Assembly (NCBI GenBank): GCA_964017145.1
Contig: OZ024849.1
Location: 3,286,001 to 3,350,000 of the forward strand
Source of the DNA: Agrocybe praecox
Taxonomy: Eukaryota > Basidiomycota > Agaricomycetes > Agaricales > Agrocybaceae
Reading direction: 5' to 3'
DNA length: 64,000 nucleotides
Under the pieces are notes generated by a model, which did not search any database, had not been told where the DNA came from, and saw nothing but the letters and a program-made list of their open reading frames with translations. Shown piece after piece: positions 32,100-44,120 of this stretch (position 1 is its first letter; each line of letters opens with the position of its first letter). Position numbers and translations under genes: made by a program.

Positions 32100-32976
32100 A
32101 TGGAGATTCTACATCTCTTGGAATTAATTTTGGGTGAGGGTCTGCGTACTAGGCAGACTACAATTAATACTACCTTGAAGACTTTATGGTTAAGGAAGAG
32201 CCGAGTATCTACGTTGGCTCACTGTACACTTAATCATACTCTCATCCTGAGTTACATAGTGGCAGTGGGATCAATTTTATGGATGTTCAATTCTACCTGA
32301 CTCAGAGGTACTCTGGAGAGCTGACCAGTCGTAAAATTGATTTTCCATCCTTCTTACTATGCCAGTAGAATTAAGTGTACGTCATTTGTATATCTACCGT
32401 CTACATCAACACAACATTCACAGTACCCAAGCATGTGACAGAAGCTGTGGCAGCGCCGAAGCCACCATCAACAAGTTGCACAGTTACACGCTAAGCGCCC
32501 AAATGTAAACGAGCGCCTGATACTCCGGGTAGAATTAATTGTATCATTGCGAGTAGAATGGATACAAGAGGAAGAATGTAGAGTAGAGAAGGAAAGAAAG
32601 ATGAGCTCGGAGGAGCTGTTGTTCTTTCTTCGGAAGTTGGGCCGAGAGTTGCGGAATTCGGGCTACTTTGAAACGCACTAATGCTCAAATATTGATGACT
32701 AGACCTGGAAACTTGGTATACAACTAGTGTATTATACGTAAGTAACAAGAAACTTGATCTATATATCAAAATCTTTATTTGTGCCACGAACGGCCGTTCA
32801 TAGACCTACCACATATAACGTCGCCTGATAGATTCAGCGCCGAAAGATTCCCCAAGTTCTTGGTGTGCGTCCATCCTCAGGCCTCAGGTTCACTTTCACT
32901 CCCCCCTTCTTTCATCTTGTTCCTGCTTCTGTGAGACCCTTCCAATTGGCAAAGGAGAAGAGCTAAGCCGCTAAAG
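32100..32976. other. Gap with M-type 3' flank and B1 upstream region
   Basis: At 32,560-32,640 a block matches the region just after the M2 and M6 stop codons (GGAAGAATGTAGAxTAGAGAAGG). From about 32,670 the sequence matches the upstream flank of B3, and from 32,800 that of B1, B2 and B3, with a common ACATATAAC element (32,811-32,819). A minus-strand frame with a hydrophobic stretch (32,491-32,787) exists but is not conserved. Confidence 0.4.
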
Positions 32977-34707
32977 ATGTCCCTTCTTGACTTTACACTC
33001 GGAGCGGCATTCGTGGGTATGATAGCGGCTGCGATGTGCATCAAATTTCTCATTATATGAAGGAAATAATCTTACCATTTAATCATTTAGCCTGTACGGG
33101 GTCACAAGCGTACAGACTTTCCTTTACTTCCGTGACTACAAGAAAGATAAGATGTATTTGAAAGCGATGGTGGGCGCCATCTCTTTATATCTGCTCAGGG
33201 CTAAGTCTCACTAATAATTTGCCATGATCTCCCTATTTAGGTACTTATTCTATGGTAAGCTCATCCACTTTACATCAAGATGTTTTGGTATTTACTTCTA
33301 CGTAGGATCCTGGATACCGTGCTCTTGATTTTTACTTGCCATGGACTATACTTCTATACGGTTACCAGCTTCGGGAATATCGAAGCGCTGCTTAGGCCTA
33401 CGTGGTACGTATCATGCCAGTGTTACGAGAGAGAAAGCCTTTCTGAATTTCCCAAAATAAGGACAATCTTGGGGCAAGTCTACCTTACCGTGAGATTTAA
33501 TCTGTTTAACCCGAACTTTTTACGAGAGCTAAAAGAAAATTGGATAACGTATACAGGGTATTAGCGATCTTATCGTGCGAGGGTAAGTAAAATTTGTTTG
33601 GATTTTCAATCGTCCTAAGACTTTGCATCCATTAAATGGAGATTCTTTGCCGGAAGAGTATACATCTGTGCGTAACTTGCTATTTCTGACTTCGATATTA
33701 ATAATCGTACTCATATTCTCTTTTGTTGACTAAACTCGAAGTGTGCCGCCGCCACAGCAAGCAATTGGCGTGGGGTCTGCCTACAGTTATTGTAAGTAAC
33801 TCATGATTTTTGATTCATAGATTATTGAATAACACCTCTCTAGATGGCTGTTAACCTTTGTGCTGTCGGTGAGACACCCGCTCAAACTGTCACGCCCCGA
33901 CTATTGATTCATCTATCTAACCCTATACACGTAACCAGTGCTCGGACTTGGTAAACCCCCTGTCCTACTATGACTCGATAGCATTCACTGAACATCTAAT
34001 GTTCTCGTTTATTGCAGATTTTGCCTCGCGCTCGTTGGCCTTGAAGACGTATGCGAAAATGAACGAAGCCGCAGGAATGCTTTATGCAAGCTTAGGCTGT
34101 GCGGTTGCCGCCGATACTTTGATTGCTGTAGCTCTGTGCACACTTCTCCTCAAGAGTAGGACTGGATTTAGAAGGTACGCTGTCACTAGATCATTCCAAT
34201 TCAATATTCCAGGCTGACATAACTGACATTATTAGAACGGACTCCATGTTGTCGGTGCTCATGGCGTTCAGTATCAATACTGGGTTGCTGACAAGGTGAG
34301 TCTTTTTCCAGAAAATTCGAACCAGATTATTTAATCAAAATGAAGCATCTGTGCCATTGCGTGTCTTGTCACCGTATGTATCTCATTTTATTGACGCGGG
34401 TATAATCACCTAAATCACCTTTCTCGCCGGAATACAGTACGCAATCTGGCCTCAACGATTCGTTTTCATAGGTATCTACTTCGCTCTCAGCAAGCTGTAT
34501 GCGAATTCTCTCCTTGCATCACTAAATTCAAGGAGCGTAATTCGCACTTCTAATGAACTAAGTTACGATACCAGCTTCGGTATGAACTTTTCTTCTGCAG
34601 CGGCAGCGAAAAGAACGGAGAGCTTCTATGCGCTTCCTACGGTGAAGGGAAAATCTGGCGCTTCTGATTCCTCTGGAACAGCTGTAAATTATGTAGACAT
34701 GCCATGA
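32977..34707 (+). CDS. DUF6534-type multi-pass membrane protein B1 (intact)
   Basis: Thirteen small exons with 45-150-base introns give about 305 residues from ATG at 32,977. In order: SLLDFTLGAAFVGMIAAA, LYGVTSVQTFLYF, VLILWILDTVLLIFTCHG, FGNIEALLRPTW, TILGQVYLT, GISDLIVRGFFAGRVYI, CRRHSKQLAWGLP, an alpha-helical stretch to CAVAADTLIAVALCTLLL, KSRTGFRRTDSMLSVLMAF, SINTGLLTSICAIACLV and FVFIGIYFALSKLYANSLL, then a polar tail ending YVDMP. One exon is only 14 bases (GTACTTATTCTATG). The LYGV, LLDT, RPTW and NTGLLTS-type landmarks are those of the fungal seven-helix DUF6534 family, whose function is unknown. No defect seen. Confidence 0.85.
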
Positions 34708-34975
34708 TTTGGTAGATTCGAGATTAAATATTAGACGCGCAAGGACTCGCATTAAACAAAAATTGTTGTAGTATCTACTCAATATTTATGCCCTTAAGTA
34801 ATTCAATTACCTACGTAAAGGTATAAGCTCACATCCTCATTGCGTTTTCATCATCTTATCGGTCTGTACACCCTGATGAAGGCAAGCGTTTAAGACACAG
34901 CCACGGTGTAGGTGCCGAGTCATGACGATTTGGGAGGATGATATCATATATTTTCGATCTCAACAAGGGCCAGTA

Positions 34976-35145
34976 TCATAATCGGCCCCCTTTCGGTTTC
35001 TCCTCCTCCTTCTCTCCCCATCCCAAGCCCTTCTTGCCTCTCCCTCTGAATCCCCACCCAATCTGCCTGGCCATTGCAATTTTGACTCCGAGTTCTTCCG
35101 TAATGTCCCAAACCAATCCTGGGTTTTTCTGGAATTGCCATTGGG
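34976..35145 (-). pseudogene. Old-yellow-enzyme-type oxidoreductase, C-terminal fragment O1
   Basis: The reverse strand reads QFQKNPGLVWDITEELGVK then ARQIGWGFRGRGKK to a stop at 34,976. This is the C-terminal end of NADPH:flavin oxidoreductases of the OYE/YqjM-like group. Only about 55 residues remain; the match breaks before the phosphate-binding GRQF motif. It lies tail-to-tail with B1. Confidence 0.7.
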
Positions 35146-36308
35146 GCCTCTGACCAGCTTGCGCCAGTCTGACCCGTGGCGCATGATGCGCCGCACAAAA
35201 ACAATTCTGCGAGGCATTTCTATCGAATGATCATGATCATCTTACTGGCATCTTACAACATAACGTCAAACGTCGGGAGGCTGCTAGACCCTGAGGCCTG
35301 AGGCCTGATCAGTGATCACAATCAAACAAACGGGGTACAAATATTGAACCGGAGTTAGAAAGCAGGCCACAAAACGAGAGTGAACCAATTGAGGGACAGC
35401 GAACGCTCAAGAACATCACGCTGCAAGGGCGCGAAGATTGATTGCGCTCTTTGAAATGTGATATTCCTTGCTTTCCTGACTAACTTTCGACTGTTCTTAC
35501 CTTCATTGTTCTATTCAATCTCCGGGACCGAAGACAGAACTATCGCACTACTCCCTGAGTTCTGGTTGAAAAAATAGATCATTTTCGATTCTTGTCCCTC
35601 GATCACAGCATGTTCATTATGGGACAATGGGCATCTGTCATTCCTTTTAGCTTCGCAAGTACTTACTCACACTCCCTAGTTATGAAAATCCAGGCATAAA
35701 ACCTAATAGGTTCATTATACGGGAGATCATTGGGTCTATCACATAATGCGACCGTTCGATCATACTCGACCAAGCCCCAGAATTGAACTCGAACCTACCG
35801 TTGATCGTGATGCGTTGGATGGAAGAGACAGAGAAAAGAATTCCCGTACGAAAACGCAACCAATTATTCAATCATACCCAGGGGGTCACCTATACGGAGA
35901 ATATCTGCTCGATTTTATGGGATCAACACGATTGTCTGACTCTCAATGATACAGATTGTTGATTCAAACTCACAGAGCGACTAATCATAGGTATGATTAA
36001 CTCATATTCTACTTACTCTTGGGAACAAGTCTCTCATGTTTGGCGCACATCTTGACTTTTGTCCAAGTTGGGTTCACAGCTAGACATCTGACAACTAAGA
36101 GCCTTCACTCAGTTCATTTCGGAGAGATAATCAATTTTACAGACCTACCACATATAACGTCGCCTTATAGATTCAGTGCCGTAAGATTCCCCAAGTTCTT
36201 GGTGTACGTCAATACTCAGGTTCACTTTCACTCTCCCCCTCTTTCATCTTGTTCCTGCTTCTGTGGCACCCTTCCAATTGGCAAGGGAGGAGAGCTAAGC
36301 CGCTAAAG
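35146..36308. other. Intergenic; B-type promoter at right end
   Basis: No supported gene. From about 36,140 the sequence is the conserved B-gene upstream flank (AGACCTACCACATATAAC), ending at the B2 start. Confidence 0.5.
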
Positions 36309-38063
36309 ATGTCCTTTCTTGACTTTACACTCGGAGCGATATTCGTGGGTATCATAGCGGCTGCGATGTGCGTCAAAATTCTCATTATATGAGGGAAAGA
36401 ATCTTACCATTTAATCATTTAGCCTGTACGGGGTCACAAGCGTACAGACTTTCCTTTACTTCCGTGACTACAAGGAAGATGCGATGTATTTGAAGGCGAT
36501 GGTGGGCGCAATCTCTTTATATCTGCTCAGGGCTAAGTCTCACTAAGAATTTGCCGTGGCCTCCCTATTTAGGTACTTATTCTATGGTAAGCTCATTCAC
36601 TTTACATCAAGATGTTATGGTATTTACTTCTACTTATATGCACATAGGATCCTGGACACCATGCTCTTAATTTTTACCTGCCATGGGCTATACTTCTACG
36701 CAATCACCAGCTTCGGGAACATCGAAGCGCTGCTCGGTCCTACGTGGTACGTACCACGCCAGTGTCCCTAAAATTACGAGAGAGAAAAGCTTCGCTGAAT
36801 TTCCTAAAATAAGGACAATTTTGGGGCAAGTCTACCTGACCGTGAGATTTAATCTATTTAACTCGAACTTTGTACGAGAGCTAAAATAAGATTGGATAAC
36901 GTATATAGAGTATCAGCGATCTCATCGTGCGAGGGTAAGTAAGATTTGATTTGATTTTCAATCATCCTAAAACTTTGCTTCCATGGGATGAACAGATTCT
37001 TTGCCGGAAGAGTATACATCTGTGCGTAACTTGCTATTTCAGACTTCGATATTAATAATCGTACTTATGTTCTCTTTTTTTTCCGACTAAACTCGAAGTG
37101 TGCCGCCGCCATAGCAAGCAATTAGCGTGGGGTCTGCCTACAGTTATTGTAGGTCACTCATATTCTTTGATTGATAGATTTTTGAGCATCACGTCTCTAG
37201 ATGGCTATTACTCTTTGTACTTTTGGTGAACCTTCCGCCTACGTCGTCATCTTCTAACTGTTTATTCATCTATCTAACGCAATAAATGTAACTAGTGTTC
37301 GGATTCGGTAAAATCCTTGTCATAGTATAACTTGATATCACTCACTGACAATCTATTGTCTTCGTTTGTTGCAGATTTTGCCTCTCGCTCGTTCGCCTTG
37401 AAGACGTATGCGAAAATGAACGAAGCTGCAGGAATGCTTTATGCTAGCCTAGGCTGTGCGGTTGCCGCCGATACTTTGATTGCTGTAGCGTTGTGCATCC
37501 TTCTCTCCAAGAGTAGGACTGGATTTAGAAGGTACACCGTCACTAGATCATCACAATTCAATATTCCCGCTTGACGTAATTGCTATTAATAGAACGGACT
37601 CCATGTTGTCGGTGCTCATAGCGTTCAGTATCAATACTGGGTTGCTGACAAGGTGAGGCTTCTTTTCTATAAAATTCGAATCAGTTTATTTAATCAAAGT
37701 GAAGCATCTGTGCCATTGCATGTCTTGCCACCGTATGTACCTCATTTCCTTGACACGGGTATAATCACCTAAACCTCCTTTCCTGCCGGAATGCAGTACG
37801 CAATCTGGCCTCAACGATTCGTTTTCATAGGTATCTACTTCGCTCTCAGCAAGCTGTATGTGAACTCTCTCCTTGCATCACTTAATGCAAGGAACGTGAT
37901 TCGCACTTCTAATGAACTCAGTTACGATACCAGCTTCGGTATGAACTTTTCTTCTGCGGCGACAGCGAAAAGAACGGAGAGCTTCTATGCGCTTCCTACG
38001 GTGAAGGGGAAATCGGGCGCTGATTCCTCTGGAACAGCCGTGAACTATGTAGATATGCCATGA
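36309..38063 (+). CDS. DUF6534-type multi-pass membrane protein B2 (intact)
   Basis: It has the same 13-exon structure as B1, and every splice site I checked is kept, including the 14-base exon (bounded by ctatttag and gtaagc). Residue changes against B1 are mostly conservative (MSFLDFTLGAIFVGIIAAA; MAITLCTF for MAVNLCAV; NARN for NSRS). One serine/alanine pair is missing in the GKSGADSSG tail. About 303 residues, ending YVDMP at 38,063. It faces OYE fragment O2. Function unknown for the family. Confidence 0.85.
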
Positions 38064-38329
38064 TTTGGTAGATTCGAGATTAAATATTAAACGCGCAAGG
38101 ACTCGTATTAAACAAAGTATCTACTCCATACTTATGCCCTTAAACAATTCATTATTAGAATTTCCCACGTAAAAGTACACGCTCACATCTTCATTGCGCT
38201 TTCATCATCTTATCGGTCTGTACGTCCTGATGAATGCAAGCGCTTAAATCATAGCCACGGCGTAGGCGCCGAGTCATGACGAATTGTGAGGATGACATCA
38301 TAGATTTTCTAGCTCAACAAAAGCCAGTA

Positions 38330-38535
38330 TCATAATCGGCCCCTTTTCGGTTTCTCCTCCTCCTTCTCTCCCCATCTGAAGCCCTTCTTGCCTCTCCCTT
38401 TGAATCCCCACCCAATCTGCCTGGCCATTACGACTTTGATACCGAGTTCTTCCGCAATGTCCCCAACCAATCCTGGGTTTTCTGGAATTGCCTCCCGACA
38501 AAAACAACGTCGGTCTTCCCTGTTTCCATAACACG
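38330..38535 (-). pseudogene. Old-yellow-enzyme-type fragment O2, frameshifted
   Basis: It encodes ETGKTDVVFVGRQFQK, then one A is missing in the AAAAACCC run, shifting the frame. In the other frame the IAEELGIKVVMARQIGWGF end is readable. Its upstream side joins TatD leader sequence at about 38,536, creating a chimeric junction. Confidence 0.7.
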
Positions 38536-38640
38536 CGTCCGCCACGTTGAAGTGTCCTTGGCGTTGAAACGTTGAGGGTCTATGGATTGCGGAGCGCAAG
38601 ATGGGTAGGAGGTCATTCAAGAACGTGGAAAAAGACGTGC
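38536..38640 (-). pseudogene. TatD leader fragment, copy T4, joined to O2
   Basis: Only the leader FLNDLLPILRSAIHRPS and a few codons remain; the catalytic region is gone. Mini-exon unit M5 follows on the plus strand, so the T-M head-to-head order is kept although the GAACGTTC spacer is deleted here. Confidence 0.65.
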
Positions 38641-38689
38641 CATCGGTGCCCGTGAACGTTGACATAACGTTGAAGTCGTTGAACGTTTG

Positions 38690-39510
38690 AACCCCAGCAC
38701 CGGGTCTCGGCCCGACAGACCAAATATAGGCAATGGTAGTGCATTACCCCTATCAATACTGCCAGGGATCCCTTCTCGTCGTGGCGGCGGGAAGATATCT
38801 ACACCTACCATCTGCCATCCTCTCCTCTCGCCACCAGGAGGCCTTCAACGTTCCCAACATGATCGTTACGTGTCGTATCGCCTGCACAGCAGGGAGAGGA
38901 TGGCGGAATAGTGTCGCTCAGGGGATGGATCATGCAGCGTGGACTGAAGCACGTCGGTGTGAGAGGGGATCCATGTGAAGAGGTGCACGACGACGAACAG
39001 TCTTGTTCGTATCAGAGCAGGTCGGAATGGGTGTCGTTATTCCATGAGGATCGAAAGTCGAACCTCCCGTTGATTGGGAACTACAAACGATTCCTTTGAT
39101 CCATACAGCAACGGCGAACACAACGAAGAGAAATATCGTTCGTGTCGGAAACCTTCAAGCATGTCCTTCCGAGCATGGATAAAATATGTCAGTAAGTCTT
39201 GCTCATTCATTTGAAAACACAGACTCACCAATTCCTATTCAGACCAACCCAAGCTTCACGATGATCCATCCACTTCTCAGTAAGCTCCCTCGTTTATCCA
39301 GAAATATCAAGAGACTCGCGATATCTGTTTTCTTCCAGCGTACCTGACGCGTATATCTTCCACCGTTCGATTCAAGGCTAACCACTTTGTGGAGGAAAAA
39401 AAATAGGAAAGGTTCGCTGTTTTGAAAAGGATCGAGTACTTACATGAAATTTGAAACTTGTAAAAACCCTCGGTAAGTCTCAATCATTCGGCTACAATAA
39501 CAATCCAGAT
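38690..39510 (+). other. Putative mini-exon gene, unit M5 (3' truncated)
   Basis: M pieces: AFNVPNMIVTCRIA, RGLKHVGVRGDPCEEV, HDDEQSCSYQSRSEWVSLF, FVSETFKHVLPSMDK, TNPSFTMIHPLL and an exon starting TYLTRISSTVRFKAN. Similarity ends near 39,500 inside the intron after the KLEISKNP-like piece, where non-M sequence follows. In the SRSEW region it is open where M4 has a stop. It is the cleanest copy of that exon. Confidence 0.4.
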
Positions 39511-40897
39511 GCAACAACGTATGGAAACCAGGACTATGTATCACGCTTATTTTTGAATGATGCCATCAATTCGGGGCTTGTGCCGAACACATAAGACCAA
39601 GAACACCCCGTCAGGGTCATCAAGACGCATCAAAACGCGGCTGCCATGCCGCAAATAACAGAACTTGGTGAGATTTGAGGTAAATTATATCTGTAGGGCA
39701 TCAATAACATTATGAACGACTAAGGTAGAACTGAAATAGAAATAAAGCATCTATGTACAAAGGCTCGCAGCTACTACTACTCGTCTAAGTCACTGTCCTC
39801 CTCCATCTCGTCAATGTCAGAAAATATTACCTCTGCCACCTCGAATTCGTCATCCTCGTTCATTTGGTCAAGCTCGTTTTCCAACATCATCAACGTACGC
39901 TCGAGGCTCAGTTTCTAAAAATGACGGCTCACGGAGTGATACTCCTCTAAATGTACGTCTAATTTTTATTCAATAGCTGTATTTATTGACTTATGCCGGT
40001 AAATCTAGGACCTTACCCAATCGTTCGAGCTATTAGATGCGGACCGAATACGAACAGGTATATATCTGATTTTCAAGGTATTTTTTCCTTTTTTCCTGCT
40101 GTTCTCTTAGCTTCACAAGTAACATGCCCATTATAGGTAGCGGAGATCTTCTAACTGACCCCCAGATAATGACCCATCCGTAAGCTTCTCTCAAATTATC
40201 TAACTTATTACTCATTGGATCTGTTATTTGTGACACGTCATAGGTCACTTGCTCACGAGACCGAGATGAAGAAGACTTTATTTGGGGAAGGCAATGTCAA
40301 TTCGGCATTTGAGGCCTTCACAGAGCAACATATATGTAATAAGTATTGTGACTGGTTGGGATCTGGTTGACACCCCTAATGATGATGGATCGGAGTCCCA
40401 AGTCGTTGGATATGAGTAATATGCGCTTTCTAGAAGCAGAGGGAGATCGACAATTCTGCCGTTAAGGGACTTCAAAGATGATTTGTTTTCAAGCCAGCCG
40501 AAGACTTAATGTTGGAGATGGAGATATTGGAAGAACGGCGGGACAGGGCCAACGAACGTGAATAGAACGAGAAGAACGATCAGTAAATTGTACACCCAAG
40601 TTGAAGTAAGCTAGAGGCTAGTAGCCACGTGGCCCACATAGGCCGGAAGACGTGACGCGACAGAGAACGCGACACGTGCCACAGACTCCCAAGAACTTAG
40701 AAAATCATATTAAATACAAACGGAGATAGTCTATATAAAGCATAATCCATCAAAATATTTAAATGCTCCCTACAAAGAACTCCCTTTTACCTACGTAAAA
40801 GACTCGTAATAGACACTAAATACTAAGTACATCGTAAAAGTATGTAGTTTTTTATTTTCGGCGAACGGACAACCATACACGACTTCTCTTCATCCAG
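39511..40897. other. Mostly empty; one possible minus-strand gene fragment
   Basis: The only coding-like signal is at 39,778-39,915 (-). After an acceptor-like tcatttttag it reads LSLERTLMMLENELDQMNED, then a very acidic tail ending DSDLDE at a stop. Another coding-like stretch (LLVKLREQQEKRKKYLENQ) lies near 40,080-40,140 (-). They may be the last exons of a broken gene or transposase; I could not join them. Confidence 0.3.
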
Positions 40898-41273
40898 CGT
40901 AAATGACCTTGACATCTTCCACTCGTCGATTCGAGCTAGTCAATTTATCGAGGGAAAGGTTAGTAAAGATTCGCTATTTTGAAAAGGATCGAGTACTTAC
41001 AATTATTCAGTTGAAACTTGATACTACTAAAAACCGCTAGTAAGTCTGAATCGTGCGTTTACAAAGACAAAATACTTACATTCCCTATGTATCCAGACCG
41101 CTTGTCATCTACCAATGCTGCTCATTAGCAAGGAGTTGATATTTTCGAGAGGAAATGTCACTTACGTAGTAGATTGGTGAGTGCTCGTCGTCGAACAAGA
41201 ACAACGACAATGGCCGTAACTGGCGGTCGTTGTTGCTCACAGTAGCGGATACAAGAGGAAGAATGTAGAATAG
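40898..41273 (+). other. Mini-exon gene, 3'-terminal fragment M6
   Basis: It has only the last exons of the M family: VNDLDIFHSSIRASQFIEGK, then (after an intron from gttagt to tatccag) TACHLPMLLISKELIFSRGN and VTYVVD. A gtgagt...ctcacag intron leads to SGYKRKNVE and a stop at 41,271-41,273. Changes against M2 are conservative (P/L, V/I, D/N, H/Y), and both keep the frame across two introns. This is the strongest evidence that the M family encodes protein. The 5' part is missing. Confidence 0.5.
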
Positions 41274-41384
41274 AGAAGGAAAGAAGGACGAGATCGGAGG
41301 AGCTGTTGCTCTTTCCAGTTGAGCTAGGGCTCCGTATATACGTATTTTACTAACCCATGTTTAATCTGATTTGTATGTTGGATA

Positions 41385-41462
41385 ATCCGACTTCTGTGAT
41401 GGATAATCCGACTTCTGTGATGGATAATCCGACTTCTATGATGGATAACTGACTTCTATGTT
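41385..41462. repeat. Short tandem repeat, about 21-base unit
   Basis: Three to four copies of GGATAATCCGACTTCTGTGAT with point changes, the last ones degenerate (GGATAACTGACTTCTATG). Confidence 0.85.
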
Positions 41463-42188
41463 GGGTAACTAAGGTAGCTTATGTAAATACTCATATACAT
41501 ATATTATACAAGGCATGCGCCTCGCCTCGCTCCGGCACCAAGGATACAAATAAAGTTTGGAAAGAATATGGCAAGGAGGAATTAGAGCACAACCGTAGGC
41601 ATCAAAGTAATACCAAAATCAAAGGAAAGCGAAGATGACACTGAAAGGGCATGACAATATCTGTAAAATAGTTCTTTAGTGAGGTGAAATGGAGAGATAG
41701 AGGACAAAGGGTGGAACATGGCAAGAGCAATAGAAAATACGTCATCAGAATGAGAAAATGAGTGAAAAGAACAATAAGATCTACCAAAGAGGTGTAAAAA
41801 CAAACATGTACACACGAACTTGCACGTTTGCTTAGGATGGACAGCCATAGGTAGAGAATCAGAAAGGTTGGTAGGCAATTTGACAAATTTGGTAGACAAT
41901 CCTCAAATATTGATGACTATTCCTGGAAACTTGGTAGATAACCAGTATACTATACGTAAGTAACAAAGAAACTTCTCGATCTATATATCAAAATCTTTAT
42001 TTGTGCGAACGGGCGCTCATAGACCTACCACATATAACGTCGCCTTATAGATTCAGAGCCAAAAGATTCCCCAAGTTCTTGGTGTACGTCAATACTCAGG
42101 TTCACTTTCACTCTCCCCCTCTTTCATCTTGTTCCTGCTTCTGTGGCACCCTTCCAAATGGCAAAGGAGAAGAGCTAAGCCGCTAAAG
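41463..42188. other. Intergenic; B3 upstream flank at right end
   Basis: From about 41,900 the sequence matches the B1 upstream region (ATTGATGACT...CTATATATCAAAATC) and includes ACATATAAC near 42,030. No supported gene in the rest. Confidence 0.5.
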
Positions 42189-43933
42189 ATGTCCCTCCTT
42201 GACTTTACACTCGGAGCGGCATTTGTAGGTATGATAGCGGCTGCGATGTGCGTCAAATTTCTCATTATATGAAGGAAGAAATCTTACTATTTAATCGTTT
42301 AGCCTGTACGGGGTCACAAGCGTACAGACTTTTCTTTACTTCCGTGACTACAAGGAAGATAGGATGTATTTGAGGGCGATGGTGCGCGCCATCTGTTTAT
42401 ATCTGCTCAGGGCTAAGTCTCACTAAGAATTTGCCATGGCCTCCCTATTTAGGTACTTATTCTATGGTAAGCTCATCCACTTTACATCCAGATGTTATGG
42501 TATTTACTTCTATGTATGATCGTGGATACCATGCTCTTAATTTTTACCTGCCATGGGCTATACTTCTACGCAATCACCAGCTTCGGGAACATCGAAGCGC
42601 TGCTCAATCCTACGTGGTACGTACCACGCCAGTGTCCTTAAAATTACGAGAGAGAAAAGCTTTGCTGAATTTCCTAAAATAAGGACAATTTTGGGGCAAG
42701 TCTACCTGACCGTGAGATTTAATCTATTTAACTCGAACTTTGTACGAGAGCTAAAACAAAATTGGATAACGTATATAGGCTATTAGCAATCTCATCGTGC
42801 GAGGGTAAGCAAATTGTGATTTTATTTCAATCATCCTAAAACTTTGCTTCCATGGAATGGACAGATTCTTTGCCGGAAGAGTATATATTTGTGCGTAACT
42901 CGCTATTTCTGACTTCGATATTAGTAATCGTACTGATGTTCTCTTTTTTTGACTAAACTCGAAGTGTGCCGCCGCCATAGCAAGCAATTAGCGTGGGGTC
43001 TGGCTACCGTTATTGCAGGTAACTCATATTTTTCGATTTACAGATTATTGAGCAACACCTCTCTAGATGGCTATTAACCTTTGTGCTGTTGGTGAGACTC
43101 CCGCTCAAGCTGTCCCGTCCCCATTATTAATTCATCTATCTAACGCTATACACGTAACTAGTGCTCGAACTTGGTAAACACCCTGTCTTACTATGACTTG
43201 ATAGCATTCACTGAACAAATAATGTCCTCGTTTATTGCAGATTTTGCCTCTCGCTCGTTCGCCTTGAAGACGTATGCGAAAATGAACGAAGCTGCAGGAA
43301 TGCTTTATGCCAGCCTAGGCTGTGCGGTTGCCGCCGATACTTTGATTGCTGTAGCGCTGTGCACCCTTCTTCTCAAGAGCAGGACTGGATTTAGAAGGTA
43401 CGCTGTCACTAAATCATCACAATTCAATATTCCAGCCTAACACAACTGCTATTAATAGAACGGACTCCATGTTGTCGGTGCTCATGGCGTTCAGCATCAA
43501 TACTGGGTTGCTGACAAGGTGAGGCTCTTTTTCCTAGAAAATTCGAATCGGTTTATTTAATCAAAATGAAGTATCTGTGCCATTGCATGTCTTGTCACCG
43601 TATGTATATCATTTTCTTGACGCGTGTATAATCACCTAAACTTCCTTTCTCGCCGGAATACAGTACGCAATCTGGCCTCAACGATTTGTTTTCATAGGTA
43701 TCTTCTTTTCTCTCAGCAAGCTGTATGTGAACTCTCTCCTTGCATCACTTAATGCAAGGACCGTGATTCGCACTTCTAATGAACTCAGTTACGATACCAG
43801 TTTCGGTATGAACTCCTCTTCCGCGCCGGCAGCAAAAAGAACGGAGAACTTCTATGCGCTTCCTACGGTAAAGGGAAAATCGGGCGCTTCTGATTCCTCT
43901 GGAACAGCTGTAAATTATGTAGACATGCCATGA
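42189..43933 (+). pseudogene. DUF6534-type membrane protein B3 with a lost splice acceptor
   Basis: Collinear with B1 and B2, with the same 13 exons and an in-frame end YVDMP. At the acceptor before the ILDT exon, B1 reads CTACGTAG/GATCCTGG while B3 reads CTATGTATGATCGTGG, so the AG (expected at 42,516-42,517) is gone. The nearest upstream AG (near 42,491) would insert extra bases. All other sites and frames look intact, so either this copy is newly dead or it uses a cryptic acceptor. The NTGLLT, LLDT-type and polar tail features are kept. Confidence 0.7.
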
Positions 43934-44120
43934 TTTGGTGGTTTCGAGGTTAAAAATTAAACGCACAAGGACTCGTATTAAACAAAAATTGTTGTAGTAT
44001 CTGATCATTATTTATGCCCTTAAACAATTCGTCCTAATGAATGCAGGCGCTTAAGGCACAGCCACGGCGTAGACGCCGAGTCATGACGAATTGGGAGGAT
44101 GACATCATAGATTTTCTATC

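Noticed and set aside
32491..32787. Minus-strand frame with a C-terminal hydrophobic stretch
   Set aside because: The matching segments after M2 and M6 do not keep the same frame or end, and the plus strand there carries the M-type 3' flank.
41385..41462. Tandem units considered as a CRISPR array
   Set aside because: The units are directly adjacent with no spacers and sit in a fungal genome; this is a simple tandem repeat.
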